Of a stretch of 64,000 nucleotides of DNA, positions 46,512-58,690 are shown one piece after another. The stretch is from NCBI GenBank assembly GCA_030765065.1, contig CM060981.1, forward strand, positions 228,105,152 to 228,169,151. The letters run 5' to 3'. Positions within the stretch are counted from its first letter, which is position 1; each line of letters starts with the position of its first letter. The notes beneath the pieces were generated by a model. It worked only from the letters and a program-made list of their open reading frames with translations. It ran no database searches and was not told the DNA's origin. This stretch comes from Deroplatys truncata. Its lineage: Eukaryota > Arthropoda > Insecta > Mantodea > Mantidae. Made by a program: the position numbers and the translations under genes.

Positions 46512-46534
46512 CGATCTCTCTATATATACCTACT

Positions 46535-46540
46535 CACACG
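46535..46540. repeat. 6-bp target site duplication, right (CACACG)
   Basis: Identical to 29192-29197 and directly outside CCTACT, the right end of the element. Confidence 0.88.
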
Positions 46541-46842
46541 CTCTGCGATAGGGTGAAGGACACGCCTCAAAAGATCCCAGAAAACGATACAAAAACCGCC
46601 GAAGATTTTCTTTGATGCTGTTTGTATCATACCATCTGACTTTAACACATGTCTACAGAGGCATGTGTGCAGCAACTATACTCCTACTGAGTTATGGGCA
46701 GATGGCAGCCTCGACAGCAACTGTACCTCTGCTTCCACAAGTACTGGGCAAATGGCATTTGGGTGCTGTCCGGTCCACCTGATTTCATGATGGCAGATCG
46801 CAGAGCATTTGTTTTAACATCTATTTTTCATGTTTTTATTTT
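46541..46842. other. Right flank of the palindrome, no feature
   Basis: Unrelated to the left flank in inverted orientation, which places the right palindrome boundary at 46534. Confidence 0.5.
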
Positions 46843-47392
46843 TACTTTCTCTACACTATACTGCATTCCACCAAAGTTCAATAACGATATACAGGGAAAT
46901 ACACGTTTTGAGACCCCCAATTCCAGAAAAATTTACAAGAAGGTTCGTGTTTGTGTCTGTGTATAAGTTAAGTTCAGTACTTTCCAAAGATACGATACGG
47001 AAATTTCCAGGAAATTCTCCCACCCTAAACTACCCTTTACATGGAAGAATTTTCGAAATATTTATTTTCTAAAACGGTAGGGCTAATGATTTTAATTAAA
47101 ATGCCACACATTAAAGATATGAGCGTTCTCTTGATATCCGTTAACATTCAGTTGTTTTTTGCGATTGCAGGGAAACAGTATTGAATTTTAAGGCCAGAAT
47201 ATAGCGTCCAATTCTTAAACATTTGACTATCGCTGATCTATTTGTATCTATACGAAATGTGCAATGTAGCTCTTTCTTTAAAAGTTTACTTGGATAAAAG
47301 AAAAACTAAGCTTTAATAAGAATAGTTTGTATACCCACTAATAAACGATAGAGGAAAGAGAATGTCATGTGAATGTATCACCAGAAATGTTT
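46843..47392 (+). repeat. Family R copy, subfamily B, internally deleted
   Basis: Starts TTTTTACTTTCTCTACACTA. It jumps from the ATTTTAATTAAAATG block straight to the B-type ACATTCAGTTGTTT block, then ends AATGTCATGTGAATGTATCAC. Confidence 0.85.
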
Positions 47393-47834
47393 TTGTTACT
47401 TACGGTGGAAGTTTGGACCGTAGTATTAGACATCCAATCTGATATTTATCTTGGCGACTGAGGGTAAAATCCCCAATCAGATTAGCCGGCCCATGGGATT
47501 TGAACCCTAGTACTCCCAAATTTTGGCCATGTGTTTACATGTAATGAAGGTTCGTCTGTATTCACAAGAAGTGATAGAAAAATAAACCTTTTTTTGAATA
47601 GTTTGTTGAAGAGTGGGTAGAGAAAGTCGTGTAAATGCAGCACATCGGATTTTTATCTCTCGAACTTCAATCTGAGAAGAAACGGTTTTTATTTTATGTG
47701 TGTGAGCGCCCACGTGTTCACGCATAGTCACCTGATGTTCTTCGTTACATTCACATATGAAAATGTTATATCTAATAAGATCACATGCAATATAAACCCG
47801 ATCGCAATATTTACACTAAAAGTTGAAAGGTACA
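47393..47834. other. No gene; a B-box-like sequence on the minus strand
   Basis: TAGGGTTCAAATCCCA on the minus strand near 47490-47505 resembles a pol III B box and could mark an old SINE. A family R 3' fragment (GTAGAGAAAGTCGTGTAAATG) lies near 47618. Nothing else is clear. Confidence 0.4.
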
Positions 47835-47836
47835 TA

Positions 47837-48167
47837 CAGGATGGACCATTATAGTTGAGACTGTGCAATATCTCCAAAACTAAGCATTGTAGAAACAAAT
47901 GTCTTGAATAAACGTTGCTTGATGTTATGTGGGAAAGTAAATGCCATTAGTCGTTTTTTGTTTGGACGACATTGTGACTAATTGTAGTCCCATTTAAAAG
48001 AATTAAATTGACCCTAAAACGACTATCATAACGTCCACCAAATAAAACACGACTAATGGCGTTTGCTTTCCCCCCATAATATCAAGCAACTTTTATCCAA
48101 GACATTTCTTTCTGCAACGCTTAGTTTTGGAGATAGGATACAATCTCAACTGAAATAGTCCACCCTG
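47837..48167. mobile_element. MITE, 331 bp, uninterrupted copy, TA duplication
   Basis: Nearly the whole element is inverted repeat of about 150 bp per side: CAGGATGGACCATTATAGTT inward on the left and the matching inverse ending ATAGTCCACCCTG on the right. TA flanks both ends (47835-47836, 48168-48169). It serves as the reference for the interrupted copy at 24740-26354. Confidence 0.9.
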
Positions 48168-48169
48168 TA

Positions 48170-48572
48170 TATGTCCATAGCTTAAGGAATGGTTCTACAG
48201 TTACAGTAAATGAACTGTAATACTTCCATTTTCTTCGAGACTGGACTCATAAACATTGTGTTTGAATGGGATGTTAATCACATCATTGCTCCATGGCATA
48301 TTTCAGCATACAAACGTGTTTAAGGGGAGATTAAAAGTCCTATCTCGCCCTTTATGTAAGAAACCGCTTAAGATTCAGACTGAAATGTTCACACAATGTA
48401 GATGTAACACGTTGTTTAATGCCAAGGAAGAGTTTTAAATCAAAATCAAAATCTACGGAGTCTCTTAGGAGAGAAGAGCGTTAGTGAAATCTATTATATG
48501 AAACCCGATACATTAGAAAATAGTTATGTTAGGAGGCATCACCTGAATTATGTTAGACAGGTAAAACAGTAG
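48170..48572. other. No recognisable feature
   Basis: Short frames only (60 codons at most). Confidence 0.45.
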
Positions 48573-49395
48573 GAAAAAATCTGATGTGTTACACCCACAT
48601 GACTTTCCCTACTTTTGTACAAACTACTTTTACAAACGCTTATTCTTCATATGCTTCATGTTAATCCAGATGTTAATCTTATTGCTAATTTTCTTGTAGA
48701 TGCAAGGGGAACTGCTAGGCTTTACGCGATAATCAAATATTTTAAGAGCTGATTGCTAGGTGGAGCATTCCATTCTCTTTGCATTACCAGGACAAAAAAT
48801 GAATAACGAATTTGAGAAAAAGTATAAGTATTGAAAAATTTAAACGAATAACAAGCAATATCTCGAAAATGGTTCACACAACAAGAAAAATGTATATGAC
48901 CTAAACTGTGTATTTTAACGCGATCTACATTTTTTGTGTAGTAAACGTTTGTCTATCTGTTATGGTTTACCAGTTATGCAAAAGTCGTTCACAATGAAGA
49001 ATACTTTTGGAGACATTCCCAGAAAATTCGAGATATACGTTTCATTTGTCATGATAATATCTTAAACATATGATATTTTAATCACAATCGTTAGAGCCAT
49101 TTATGAGAAAATTAAAATTTTCAAAAAATGTTCCATGTTAAGGGTATTCTGGGGTGGGGGGATTTTCTTGAAAATCTTCGGGTCTGAACCTAAATACCAA
49201 GTTTGGTGTTTATCCGACTGTTAGTTTCCGAGTTATGCTGTTCACAAACACACACACGGACATGTTTCCAAAAATGCTTTATATGCATTCTGTGCACCTC
49301 AAAACATATATTTCCTGTGAAATCTCGGTATCGAATTTTTGGGTGGAAAACAATACTTACCCTACTTACTATACGTAGTATAGAAAGTAATAATA
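48573..49395 (-). repeat. Family R copy, subfamily A
   Basis: Reverse copy from AAAATCTGATGTGTTACAC to GTAGTATAGAAAGTAATAA, with all A-type blocks in order. The antisense frame across it is a repeat translation. Confidence 0.88.
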
Positions 49396-49577
49396 ACGAC
49401 TTCTGGAGAGTATAAAACCTAATGAATTGATTAATCTACAGCGATCAAGGTTCAGGGTTTGGAATACATACTTATCGTTTATCAAGATAAGAGACTTGCC
49501 TATAACGCAATGACATGCATTTACGAAAATAATAAATGGAAGAAAGGACAAGCGTGTGCAGAAACATGGTCTAAACA

Positions 49578-50455
49578 TTTTACTTTCTCTACTACGTATA
49601 GTAAGTAGGGGAAGTGTTGTATTTCACCCAAAAATTCTATATCGAGTTGTCACTGGAAATTCATGTTTTGAGGCCTCAGGAATAAAAATAAAGCATTTTT
49701 AAAAAAAGGTCCGTGTGTGTGTGTGTCTTTGAACAGAATAACTAAAAAACAAAAACAGAAAATACAAAACTGGGTATTTATGTTCAATACCTTCCAAAGA
49801 TGCAACACGCAGATTTTCATGAAAATATCCCTACCCCAGACTATTCTTTACATGGAAGGTTTTTCGAAAATTTGTATTGTCTAAAAAGTGGTTCTAAATT
49901 TTTATTTTCATTAAAATGCATATATGAAAATATTTACATTACAGATAAGATGTATATCTTGAATTTTCTGGGAATAGCCTGTGAAGTGCAATTCATTTGA
50001 AAGAAATTTTTTATAATCTTATATAAATGGTAAACGTTAAGCAATACGAAAACGCAGTACACGAAAAATGTGGATCTTTTTAAAACACAAATTTATTTCA
50101 AATACGTTTATTTGTGACATAAGCCATTTCTAAGATATCCGTTATTAACTCCGTTATTAAACATTCGAATTGTTCATTTATGGTCATTTTCTTAAGTTCT
50201 GTCAACATTTAGATGTTTCTCGCGATTTTCATGGAAACGGTACGAAATTTTAAGACCGCATATAGCGTCCAGTACTTAAAACAGTTGACTATCGCTGTTC
50301 TCTGTGTCTTTAACGAAATGTGTAACGCAGCTATTTCTGCAAAGGCTTATTTGGATTAAAATGATTTAGAAGTAGCTTTAATAAGAGTAGATTCCATACC
50401 CATTTATAAACGATAGAGAGTAGAGAAAAGGTCGAATGTATCACATCAGATTCTT
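49578..50455 (+). repeat. Family R copy, subfamily B
   Basis: Starts TTTACTTTCTCTACTACG and ends GTCGAATGTATCACATCAG, with a B-type 3' half. Confidence 0.88.
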
Positions 50456-51052
50456 TTTGGTAGTGTAGCTCGGCAGTAGCCTGCTACCGGTGTAGAGCCA
50501 TCACTATCTTAAAAGCCTTTCCGAAGACTGTAAGGCATATTCAGTGATGGTGAATTCTGATTTATGGTAAATAACTTCATACCGAGGTGAAGCTAGATGA
50601 GAAAACGGGACGAAAAAATGTCAACTGTAAAACCTTTCGCAAAACGGTAATGCATGGAAATTATGTTAATGTATGCGAAAGAAAGATGCGGAGCTGTAGA
50701 GCAACTAGAGTTTATGAAGTTACATTTTCCAGCAGAAAGTCTCCAGGTGGTGTTCAAGACATGCGCGCGAATTGGTTTCTTTATATTGGGAGAGAAAACT
50801 GGATACACCTTCCAGATTCGGATGCAGAAAAATGCTTCCAGCTGCTGTAAGATCTGAAAACGAACAACAGAAAGATGTCTTACATGCTTGAAGCATCCAA
50901 AATAGTTGTTTTATGACCGCATGTGGGGCACCCCAAGGAAATATATCTGCGAGTAGGGTTTTCTAATGTGACAGGACCTAACGAACATGTGCAAGTTACT
51001 GGTAGCATGGATGACTGGATGAGAACATGCTTACCTAACAGGAAGTGTATTT
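50456..51052. other. No recognisable feature
   Basis: Overlapping frames of 67-91 codons without motifs. Confidence 0.4.
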
Positions 51053-52499
51053 TGAAAAATCTGATGTGTTGTACTCGCATACCCTTCTCTACTATTGAAC
51101 AAACTATTTTAACAACTTATTCTCCATTTAAAGTTAATCGAGATATCGAGATGTTAATCTTATTGCTAATTTTCTGTAGGTGCAAGGGGAATTGGTAGCC
51201 TTTAAGCGATAGTCAAATATTTTAAGAGCTGGTTGCTATGTGGAGTATTCCATTCTCTTTGCATGTCCAGCACAGAAACAAATAACATCTGATGTGTTAC
51301 ACTCACATGACTTCATCTACTCTTCTACTAAATATTTTTACAAACGCGTATTCTACGCATGCTTCAAGTTAATCGAGATATCGAAATGTTAATCTTATTG
51401 CTAATTTTCTTGTAGATGCAAGGGGAATATGGTAGGCTTTAAGCTATAGTCAAATATTTTAAGAGCTGGTTGCTATGTGCAGTATTCCATTCTATTTGCA
51501 TTACCAGGACAAAAAAATGAAAAACGAATTTGAGAAAAAGTAAAATCTGATATGTTACACTCACATGACTTCTCTACTCTTGTACAAACTATTTTTACAA
51601 ACTCTTATTCTCCATCTATTTCATATTAATCGAGATATACATTTGCAGAAACGATCCTTTGACATGCAAACAGAATTATATTGTACACATAGTGACCAGA
51701 TCTAAAAGTATTTGACTATCGCTTAAGGCCTACTATGTTCCCCTTGTTTTGTAATTGCAAGGGCAATATAGAAATACAGTAGCTTTAAGCATCGACATGT
51801 ATTTTAATAGCTGGTTGCTAGGTGGCACCATTCTCTTTGCCACAGATTAATGCTCTTTGCATATACAAGACAAAAAAAATGAATAACGAATTCCTATTTG
51901 AGAAAACAAGTATTGAAAAATTTAAGGGAATAACAAGCCATCTCTCGAAAATGGTTCACTCAACAAAAAAAAAATGTGGTATGACAGAAATTGTGTATTT
52001 TAACGTGATCTACATTTGTTGTGTAGTAACATTTTGTCTATCTCTTATAGTTTACAAGTTATGCAAAAGTCGTTCACAATGAAGAATACTTTTGAGACGT
52101 TCCCAGAAAATTCATGATATACATTTCATTTGTCCTGAAAATATCTTAAACATATGATATTTTAATCAATATCGTTAAAGCCATTTTCCAGAAAATTTAA
52201 ATTTTCAAACAATTTTCCATGTAAAGGGTAATCTGGGGTGGTGGGATTTTCTTGAAAATCTTCGTGTCGCGTCTCTGGAAGATACTGAACCTAAATACCA
52301 AGTTTGGAGTTTAACCGACTGTTCGTTTCTGAGTTATGCTGTTCACAGACACACACAGACACACACGTACATGTTTCTCAAAAAGCTTTTTTGGATTCAT
52401 GGGGTCTTAAAACGTATATTTCCGGTGAAATCTCGGTATCAACTTTTTGGGTGGAATACAATACTTTGCCTACTTACTATACGTAGTAGAGAAAGTAAA
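51053..52499 (-). repeat. Nested or tandem family R 3' ends followed by a full A copy
   Basis: Three successive reverse 3' ends begin at about 51055, 51290 and 51543 (each AATCTGATGTGTT-like). Only the last continues to a complete 5' end at 52499 (GTAGTAGAGAAAGTAAAAA). The partial units are ~240-250 bp each and break at nearly the same internal point. Confidence 0.82.
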
Positions 52500-53482
52500 A
52501 ACGAATACAAATTTCCACTTGATAAAAGTGTAAGCAGTGGAATTAAAACAAATAACAAGAATATCTTGGCTCACTGGACAAAAAAGCGTATATGACATAA
52601 ATCGTGTTTTTTTAACGAGATCTACAGTTTTTGTGTACAAAATTGTGTCTTCCCTTACGGTTTACCGCTTATACAAAAGCCATTCACAATGAAGAGGACT
52701 TTTGGGGACATTCCCAGAAAATTCAAGGTATACATTTCATTCGTCATGAAAACATGTTAAACATATGATATTTTAATCAAAATCGTTAGTCACTTTTGAG
52801 AAAACCTAAATTTTCGAAAAATGCTCCATGTAAGTATAGTCTGGGGTGGCGGCGTTTTCTTGAAAATGTTTGTCACATCTTTGAAAGTACTGGGCGGCGC
52901 CAGGGACGAGTGGTTAGACCGCTCGCCTCCCACCGAGGCGGCCCGGGTTCAATCCCAGGGACCTGCTCGTGGGATTTGTGGTGGACGAAGCGGCGTCTGG
53001 GCGGTTTTTCTCCGGGTACTCCAGTTTCCCCCGCCATTCATTCCACCAACTGCTCCATCATCACCTTTCCTTTCATCCATTTCACCAACATTTCGTTTCA
53101 TCTACTTCCTTCATCCCATACCAGGCATCGGGCTGATCACCCATCCTGGATGCTCTGTATGATCCATGAGTGTCTGCTCCTCGACGGGCCTCTGACCCCA
53201 GGCATCCGCTTGTAAGTCCTGGGGGGTGTAAGTCCTACATAAGAGGAGGGTAAACAGATAATGAATGAATGAATGAAAGATACTGAACCGAAATACTAGA
53301 TTTGGTATTTATCCAACTTTTCGTTTTTTAGTTATGCTGTTTGCAGGTCCACACTTTTTCTAAAGATGTTTATTTTTTATTTAGGGGTCTTAAAACATGT
53401 GTTTCCGGTGAAATCTCCGTAATGGGGTGCAATGCAATGCAATGCAATATTTCCCTTTCTCGACGTTGTAGAGAAAGTAAAA
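52500..53482 (-). repeat. Family R copy with SINE-1 inside
   Basis: Reverse copy from about 52500 to GTTGTAGAGAAAGTAAAAATG at 53482. It lacks the distal 3' part and is interrupted by SINE-1 at 52893-53274. Confidence 0.85.
52893..53274 (+). mobile_element. tRNA-derived SINE-1, (GAAT)n tail
   Basis: The head has GAGTGGTTAGACCGCTCGCC and the B box GGGTTCAATCCC; the tail is (GAAT)n. The flanking repeats, GAAAGTACTG (52883-52892) and GAAAGATACTG (53275-53285), are a target duplication with one base difference. The long frames over it belong to the SINE, not to a gene. Confidence 0.92.
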
Positions 53483-54484
53483 ATGTTCGACTAAAATTAA
53501 GTAAATATTTAGCTTCATTACCCGTATTAAATGTGCGTTAATATAAAAGTTGAGCATTTATTTTGTCTTAGAGGATAATGATTTCTTACGGGACGTTTTT
53601 AACTTATTTGGTGTTATAAGTAATGTAAGATAAAAACGAAAATTCTTTTTCTTTTCCTTAATGTTTCATTTACTGGTATGTGTCTTGTAAGCTTTCATCA
53701 GTAGCAAGCCTGAACATTTCCTTTTTTCTTGCATCGTGATCGTTTGCTTCCAATTTGTTCAGTATTAAATTCTAGAATAATTGGCCTATAAAGAGAAACT
53801 ATAAATTATAATGTAAAGAAACTTACACTTTTTACTATGCGAGTGAATGAAAACTACCAAATATGTGCACGAGCAACTAGAGGTTTGAGATTAATTAATG
53901 GTTATATCTCAGTAAATAAGTAGTTTTTGGTTCCCCCTATAGTATAAGTGCATTATTATTCGAGCTGACATGCTACTTCTTGCAGTGTGAAAAATATCAC
54001 CAAATATTGATATATAATTTTGAATTGGTAGCCATTACATTTAATAGTAAAATTTAATTTAATCAAAAGTAATGGCATTTATTGGCAAAATATAATTAGC
54101 TGTAATGCTTTATTAGAAAATCCGATAATGTAACGGTTTTCAACATTCGGAATGTGACATAACATAGAAAATAAGAATGTAGAAAAAAATTTTTGGCTAT
54201 GATTAAACTCGTCTGCTGTGAGGCGGGCAGTATACCTATAGATTTGCATTGCGCCACCAGCCTATGTTATCGAGACGTAAAGCACCGTGTGAGTGGCAAA
54301 AGATTATTAGGAATTCTAGATATAAGCTAATATCCCAAAGCTAAATTTTGATTCGATATTATTTATCAGATTTTATTTTCCATATTTAACCTGGTTTCCA
54401 GCGTGGTCACGTATTTATTTTCTTTGGTACGCTTGAGTCTGCATGTGGGCTAGAGAGACGGCTTCCTTGAATAATGATCTTTTT
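53483..54484. other. No recognisable feature (1.0 kb)
   Basis: AT-rich and without frames of note. Confidence 0.5.
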
Positions 54485-55562
54485 AATTTCTTTACTACTA
54501 ACCTAGCACGCAGCGAAGATATTGCATTCTACCCAAAAATTTGATACCGGAGAAAAGTTCTTAGAATTTTTAGAAAAAGATCCACGTGTGTGTGAACTCA
54601 AAACGAATATATATGGTATGGTAGTGCAGTGGATTTAAGCTCCACAAATAAAGTCTAATACTTTTTTTTAGAACCAAGATTAAGAAAATTTCATTTTATT
54701 TCTTTTTTAAAGGAAGTTTAATTCCAACTTTGTTTTTAATTTAAAATTTGGTATTTGAGTTTAGTATCTTCCTAGGATGCGACAAGGCGATTTAAAATAA
54801 ATCGCCCCATCACAACTACCCTTTACGTGAAGCATTTTTCGAAAATTTTGACTTGTTAAAAACTAGCTGTACAATTTTTATTAAAATATTATATATTAGA
54901 TATTTGTACATTACAAATAAAATATATATCTTGAGCTAAAATTATTAAAGTACAAACCCAAAATCTTAACACAATTAAACCACATGACAAATAATCGTAT
55001 CCAAACATATAACTCAATCTTATTCAACCAAAAAATGAATTTTAATTAAAAATATAATGATTTAAAAAACAAAAAATTCTGTTTTCTGGGAATAGCCCGT
55101 GAAGCCCTCTTCATTCGGAAGAAATTTTGTATAATCTGGTATAACTAATAAACGTTAAGCGATAGACGAAAAAGTACCAGATAAAAAATGTAGCTCTCTT
55201 TAAAACACACAATTTAATTTAAATAAGATTTTCCGCGACATATGCCTTTTCCGATATATTCGTTGTTAAATGTTCGAAATGTTCAGTATTTATTCTTTTT
55301 AAGTCTCATCGATTTTCGGTTGTTTCTCGCAATTGTATGAGAAGAGAGTGGAATTTTAAGATAGGGTATAGCGACCACATCATTTGACTACCACTGTTCC
55401 CTTTGTATCTATAATGAAATGTATATTGTAGCTATTTCTGCAAATGTTTATTTGGATTAAAATGTAGAGATAGCTAAATAAGTTTTAGTAAGAATAATTT
55501 TATATCCACTAATAAAGATAGAGGGTAGAGAAAGTCATGTGAATGCACCACATCAGATTTTT
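54485..55562 (+). repeat. Family R copy, subfamily B, with two insertions
   Basis: Begins near TTTCTTTACTACTAACCTAG. AT-rich sequence foreign to the family lies at about 54600-54725 and 54935-55080. The B-type 3' half follows and ends GTCATGTGAATGCACCACATC. Confidence 0.83.
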
Positions 55563-56600
55563 TTCTATCTGCTTGGATAACTTTGCTATCGAGAACTGTA
55601 AGCTGGTCCGGAAAACTGGAGCCCGCATTGCATTTCGAAGGCAAGGCACTTGTTTCCAATTTCTGGGGTTGTGGTAACGAGTCAAATGCATGCGTCAGCT
55701 GATAGCTTATGTTATTTACTTCTTTCTTTCTGGTTTTCATTCAAAGTTACCCAGTGGAGGGAGTAAATCGAAATGTAGATCCAATTCAAAGAATCCAGCC
55801 AATATTGGTAGACGTTTATACACTGCGGTCGTTTTACGGTAAGGCCACGGATCGCGTATACGTGCTCCGTATACTGTTACACTGGGGTTTTTCGTTCCGT
55901 AACTCCCGCGTTACTCACGAGTGATAGTAACATGCACCGTAATGAACATTACCTTGTTATAAGTGGTGTTGGAAGCAGTGTGCACCTGCGTAAAGGCATT
56001 CCTGGTATCTTGGAGTGAAATTTCCAATTACACTCATAAGCTTTTCTTGATTGATTTCTGACTATGGTGTGGGGATTTTTCCTATAAACTGTATTTTTTA
56101 GGGTTCTCCATAAATTTGGTCAAGTTGTTCCTTCGTTAGAACATCTCGTTTTCGCTTCTTAGGTTTAGCGTTTAGGGATCCAGCTGTCTTAAACTCAGTT
56201 TCTCAACTGGAACCAGGAAGTGTCTCCTGAAATTTTCTACACACCTGTCTACATGATTCGGGTTTTGGTATGTATATCGTACATAAACATTCGTTTTTCA
56301 AGGGCAGGCATTACGGTGGTCTAATAACAAGATATTAAAATTCCCAAGCAAATCACACACAACACGGATATCTTGAATAATCTTTCACCTTTGAGATGCA
56401 CAATGAATAACTCTCTTTACAGCACGAACATAAAGCAGCGACTGAAGCACAGCTGATTAAAAGAATTTTGTACGTCTCGTGCGCCGCCAATTGCGCATCG
56501 GAAAAGTACCGAAGTCACTGCAGTACAGCCTGCTATGCATACAGTGGTCTGTGGCCTCAATTAAACCGCCCGCACTGTATTTGGAGATGATAAGATGGTA
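55563..56600. other. No recognisable feature
   Basis: Frames of 60-88 codons without motifs. Confidence 0.45.
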
Positions 56601-56604
56601 TGGA

Positions 56605-57085
56605 AAGGTAGAATCAGACGACTGAAAAATTCAATGCCATAGCCGGGATTTCAACCACGGATCTACTGGTCTGCGTCCGAATGTTGTAACCACTGAGCTA
56701 CCGTGGCAACATGATACTACATTAAATTTTCCGACTGATTCGCATTTTCTTCGCGGTAAACCGCAAGGAGATCTCAAACACGCCCCAAACAAACCCCAAT
56801 GGCGACTCACATTGCTGTAAGTACTTTAAGTCCCGGACTTCATAGTTTCGACCACTATTAGGTCAATTAATGGAATTAATTGTCCTTCCACACAAGCCGA
56901 ATGTTGGACAAGGTCGAAAAGACAGAATCAGATGACTGAAAAATTCAATGTCATAGCTGAAATTTGGCATTAAAGTACTTACAGCAATGTAAGTCGCCAT
57001 TGGGGTAGGTCACCTCAATACAGTTTCAGATTTCCTTGTGGTTTACCGAGAAAAATGCGAATCGGGGAATTTAATGTCCGAAGTA
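56605..57085 (-). mobile_element. SINE-2, one copy on minus plus a partial inverted copy
   Basis: On the minus strand, GGTAGCTCAGTGGTTACAAC (A box) and CCGTGGTTGAAATCCCGG (B box) form a tRNA-like head near 56720-56640. The body reaches about 56850. From about 56930 to 57085 the same body (GTAAGTCGCCATTGGGGT, CTTGTGGTTTACC) runs in the plus direction, so the two pieces are in opposite orientation. Confidence 0.75.
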
Positions 57086-58318
57086 GGTACCATATAAGAA
57101 GAAAGCCACTCCATTATAAAAAGTAGTTCATATCATAATTGGAAGAACTTCAGCTCATACCAGCCAAACGAAGAAAAAGGTTCTGTAAAAGGTAAAATAA
57201 CATTTAAATGTATACTTTTATGTAATACTAATTTAGAACATTTTTTACAATAAATAAACCCAATAAGGGCTCACATGAGCAATTATTTAACCATGTCAGC
57301 TTCCATATTCAAAACTACAATCTCCTGGATGAAATGGAAAAGAAAACATCGAGCACATATTGCATTCTCATTTTACGATACTGTAGTATAACAACTTGGT
57401 AAAATCCCTCGGTCTGGGACTGCGCGAGTATTCAGGAAGGATATAGCGCCCCCACTCTACTTGTGTTTTGCCTTCGGCTACCGAGTTAACCAATGAGGTG
57501 CCTTTAAGAGGAAGTGGGCTGGTACGCCGGAAACAAGTGTTACATCACTGTTGTGAACTTAGCAATTATATAGTGTAGAAAAATGTAATAGGGATCTTGT
57601 TCACATCATGATAACCCAAAAACTGAAATTCTTTTTTCCAGTTCTGTAAGAGGTATGTTAAAGACCACAGTTTCGAGATGATGATGTGTGATTCGTCTCC
57701 CTGTAAAAAAATAAATAAAAAATGAACTTCTTTCCTTCAAGAGAGAGAAGGGGGAGTGAAGATTATGAAGTACCCTAAAAAGTGTGAATTAACTTTTGGA
57801 AGATATCCCATGATAATACTGCATGTATGTGAAATGCTATCGCTAATTATATGCAAACATTTTTCACACCCGCTGCACCTCGCTCTTTGCGTGGCCTGTC
57901 ACAGCAATCTACAAAGACAGCATTTTTGTTGCAATACCCTTGTGTCTTTAGTCCTGTCTCTACAGTTAGATAGTTACAACAGTGGTGTGATTAAGTGATA
58001 AAACGATTTTGTGAGAATAAAATAAAATAAAACACGGGCTTGGCGAAATTATGGCGTGTGGTGCTTAAGCAGCGATTCAGAGGCAAAGTAGCAGATGCAT
58101 GCCCGCACAAGGCATTTGGAGAAAGGTGAGTTACTCCTCCCAGGGTTTTTTCCTAAGTTGTTGAAATGTAATTCTAAACGCGGACGACTTCAAATGCTGG
58201 ATTAAATTCATATGATTATCCAGAAGGAGTTTACCATTTTCCCTTACTTGTACATAGTATCAGTTGCGCAGAAAATCTGTTCTAAGAAACCATTGATGAG
58301 TGGATTAGTTATACTACA
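57086..58318. other. No recognisable feature
   Basis: Includes an 80-codon frame (57756-57998) with no motif. Confidence 0.45.
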
Positions 58319-58690
58319 ATTGCTCTGGACTCAAACAAAAGGATGCAAGCACAATAGCGAATGATAGTGAAATACCTTTCTCACTCAATGAAGATGTACT
58401 TAATCTCATTAGATCCCAAATAAACTTGATAACCATGCTCTTGACGGGACACTATAGGTTACGAAAGCACCTACATACATGGGAATATGTTTAAAGAAGA
58501 ACCAGTATACAGGTTATGTAATGAAGAAAATGAAGCTGTTTACCATACAATCTTCAAATGCAAGCGCTGTTCAGGAAAAGATATGAACTACTCGGGTTTA
58601 TAAACCCAGATGATCATCTTTCTAAGAAAAATTTGGTTAATAACCTACGGTCTCTTATTAAAGGGACAGGGTTGTTTAACTAAAATTATA
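58319..58690 (+). pseudogene. LINE ORF2 3' end (gag-like zinc motif after RNase H region)
   Basis: The translation near 58440-58640 gives LTGHYRLRKHLHT, then CNEENEAVYHTIFKCKRC and SGKRYELLGF. The LTGH and C-H-C pattern is characteristic of the C-terminal end of ORF2 in several non-LTR retrotransposon clades. One frame change separates LTGHYRL from the CNEENE part. No start or polymerase part remains. Confidence 0.75.

Larger units (their letters stand above)
29198..46534. mobile_element. Giant palindromic, polymerase-only Polinton-like element (17,337 bp)
   Basis: The element begins AGTAGGTATATATAGAGAG and ends with the exact reverse complement, flanked by CACACG on both sides. The arms are near-identical in every section I compared: terminus, minisatellites, polymerase gene, promoter and central array. 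Arm pairing follows position sums of 75732 (outer part), 75633 (polymerase to array) and 75954 (loop), so only two sizeable length differences separate the arms: +99 bp in the right minisatellite and -321 bp net in the right arm near the centre. Each arm encodes a protein-primed family B DNA polymerase. No integrase, packaging ATPase, protease or capsid frame exists. Polinton kinship rests on polymerase type, 6-bp duplication and 5'-AG ends; the snap-back origin is inference. Confidence 0.88.
38016..46534 (-). repeat. Right arm of the palindrome (8,519 bp)
   Basis: The inverse copy of 29198-37938. It carries the intact polymerase. Relative to the left arm it lacks 326 bp next to the loop (replaced by TAAAC at 38039-38043) and has 99 bp more in the third minisatellite. 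Confidence 0.92.

Noticed and set aside
29198..46534. The palindrome as an assembly or library artefact (fold-back chimera)
   Set aside because: A fold-back artefact would mirror the flanks too. Here the flanks differ, a 6-bp direct duplication lies at the ends, and the arms differ by a nonsense change, a 99-bp unit and a 326-bp segment. Read support still needs checking.
28624..46566. Shared AGGACACGCCT at about 28624 and 46556 as a longer duplication of the insertion site
   Set aside because: Only 11 bp match, at different distances from the ends, and the flanks are otherwise unrelated. The CACACG repeat at the exact boundaries is sufficient.
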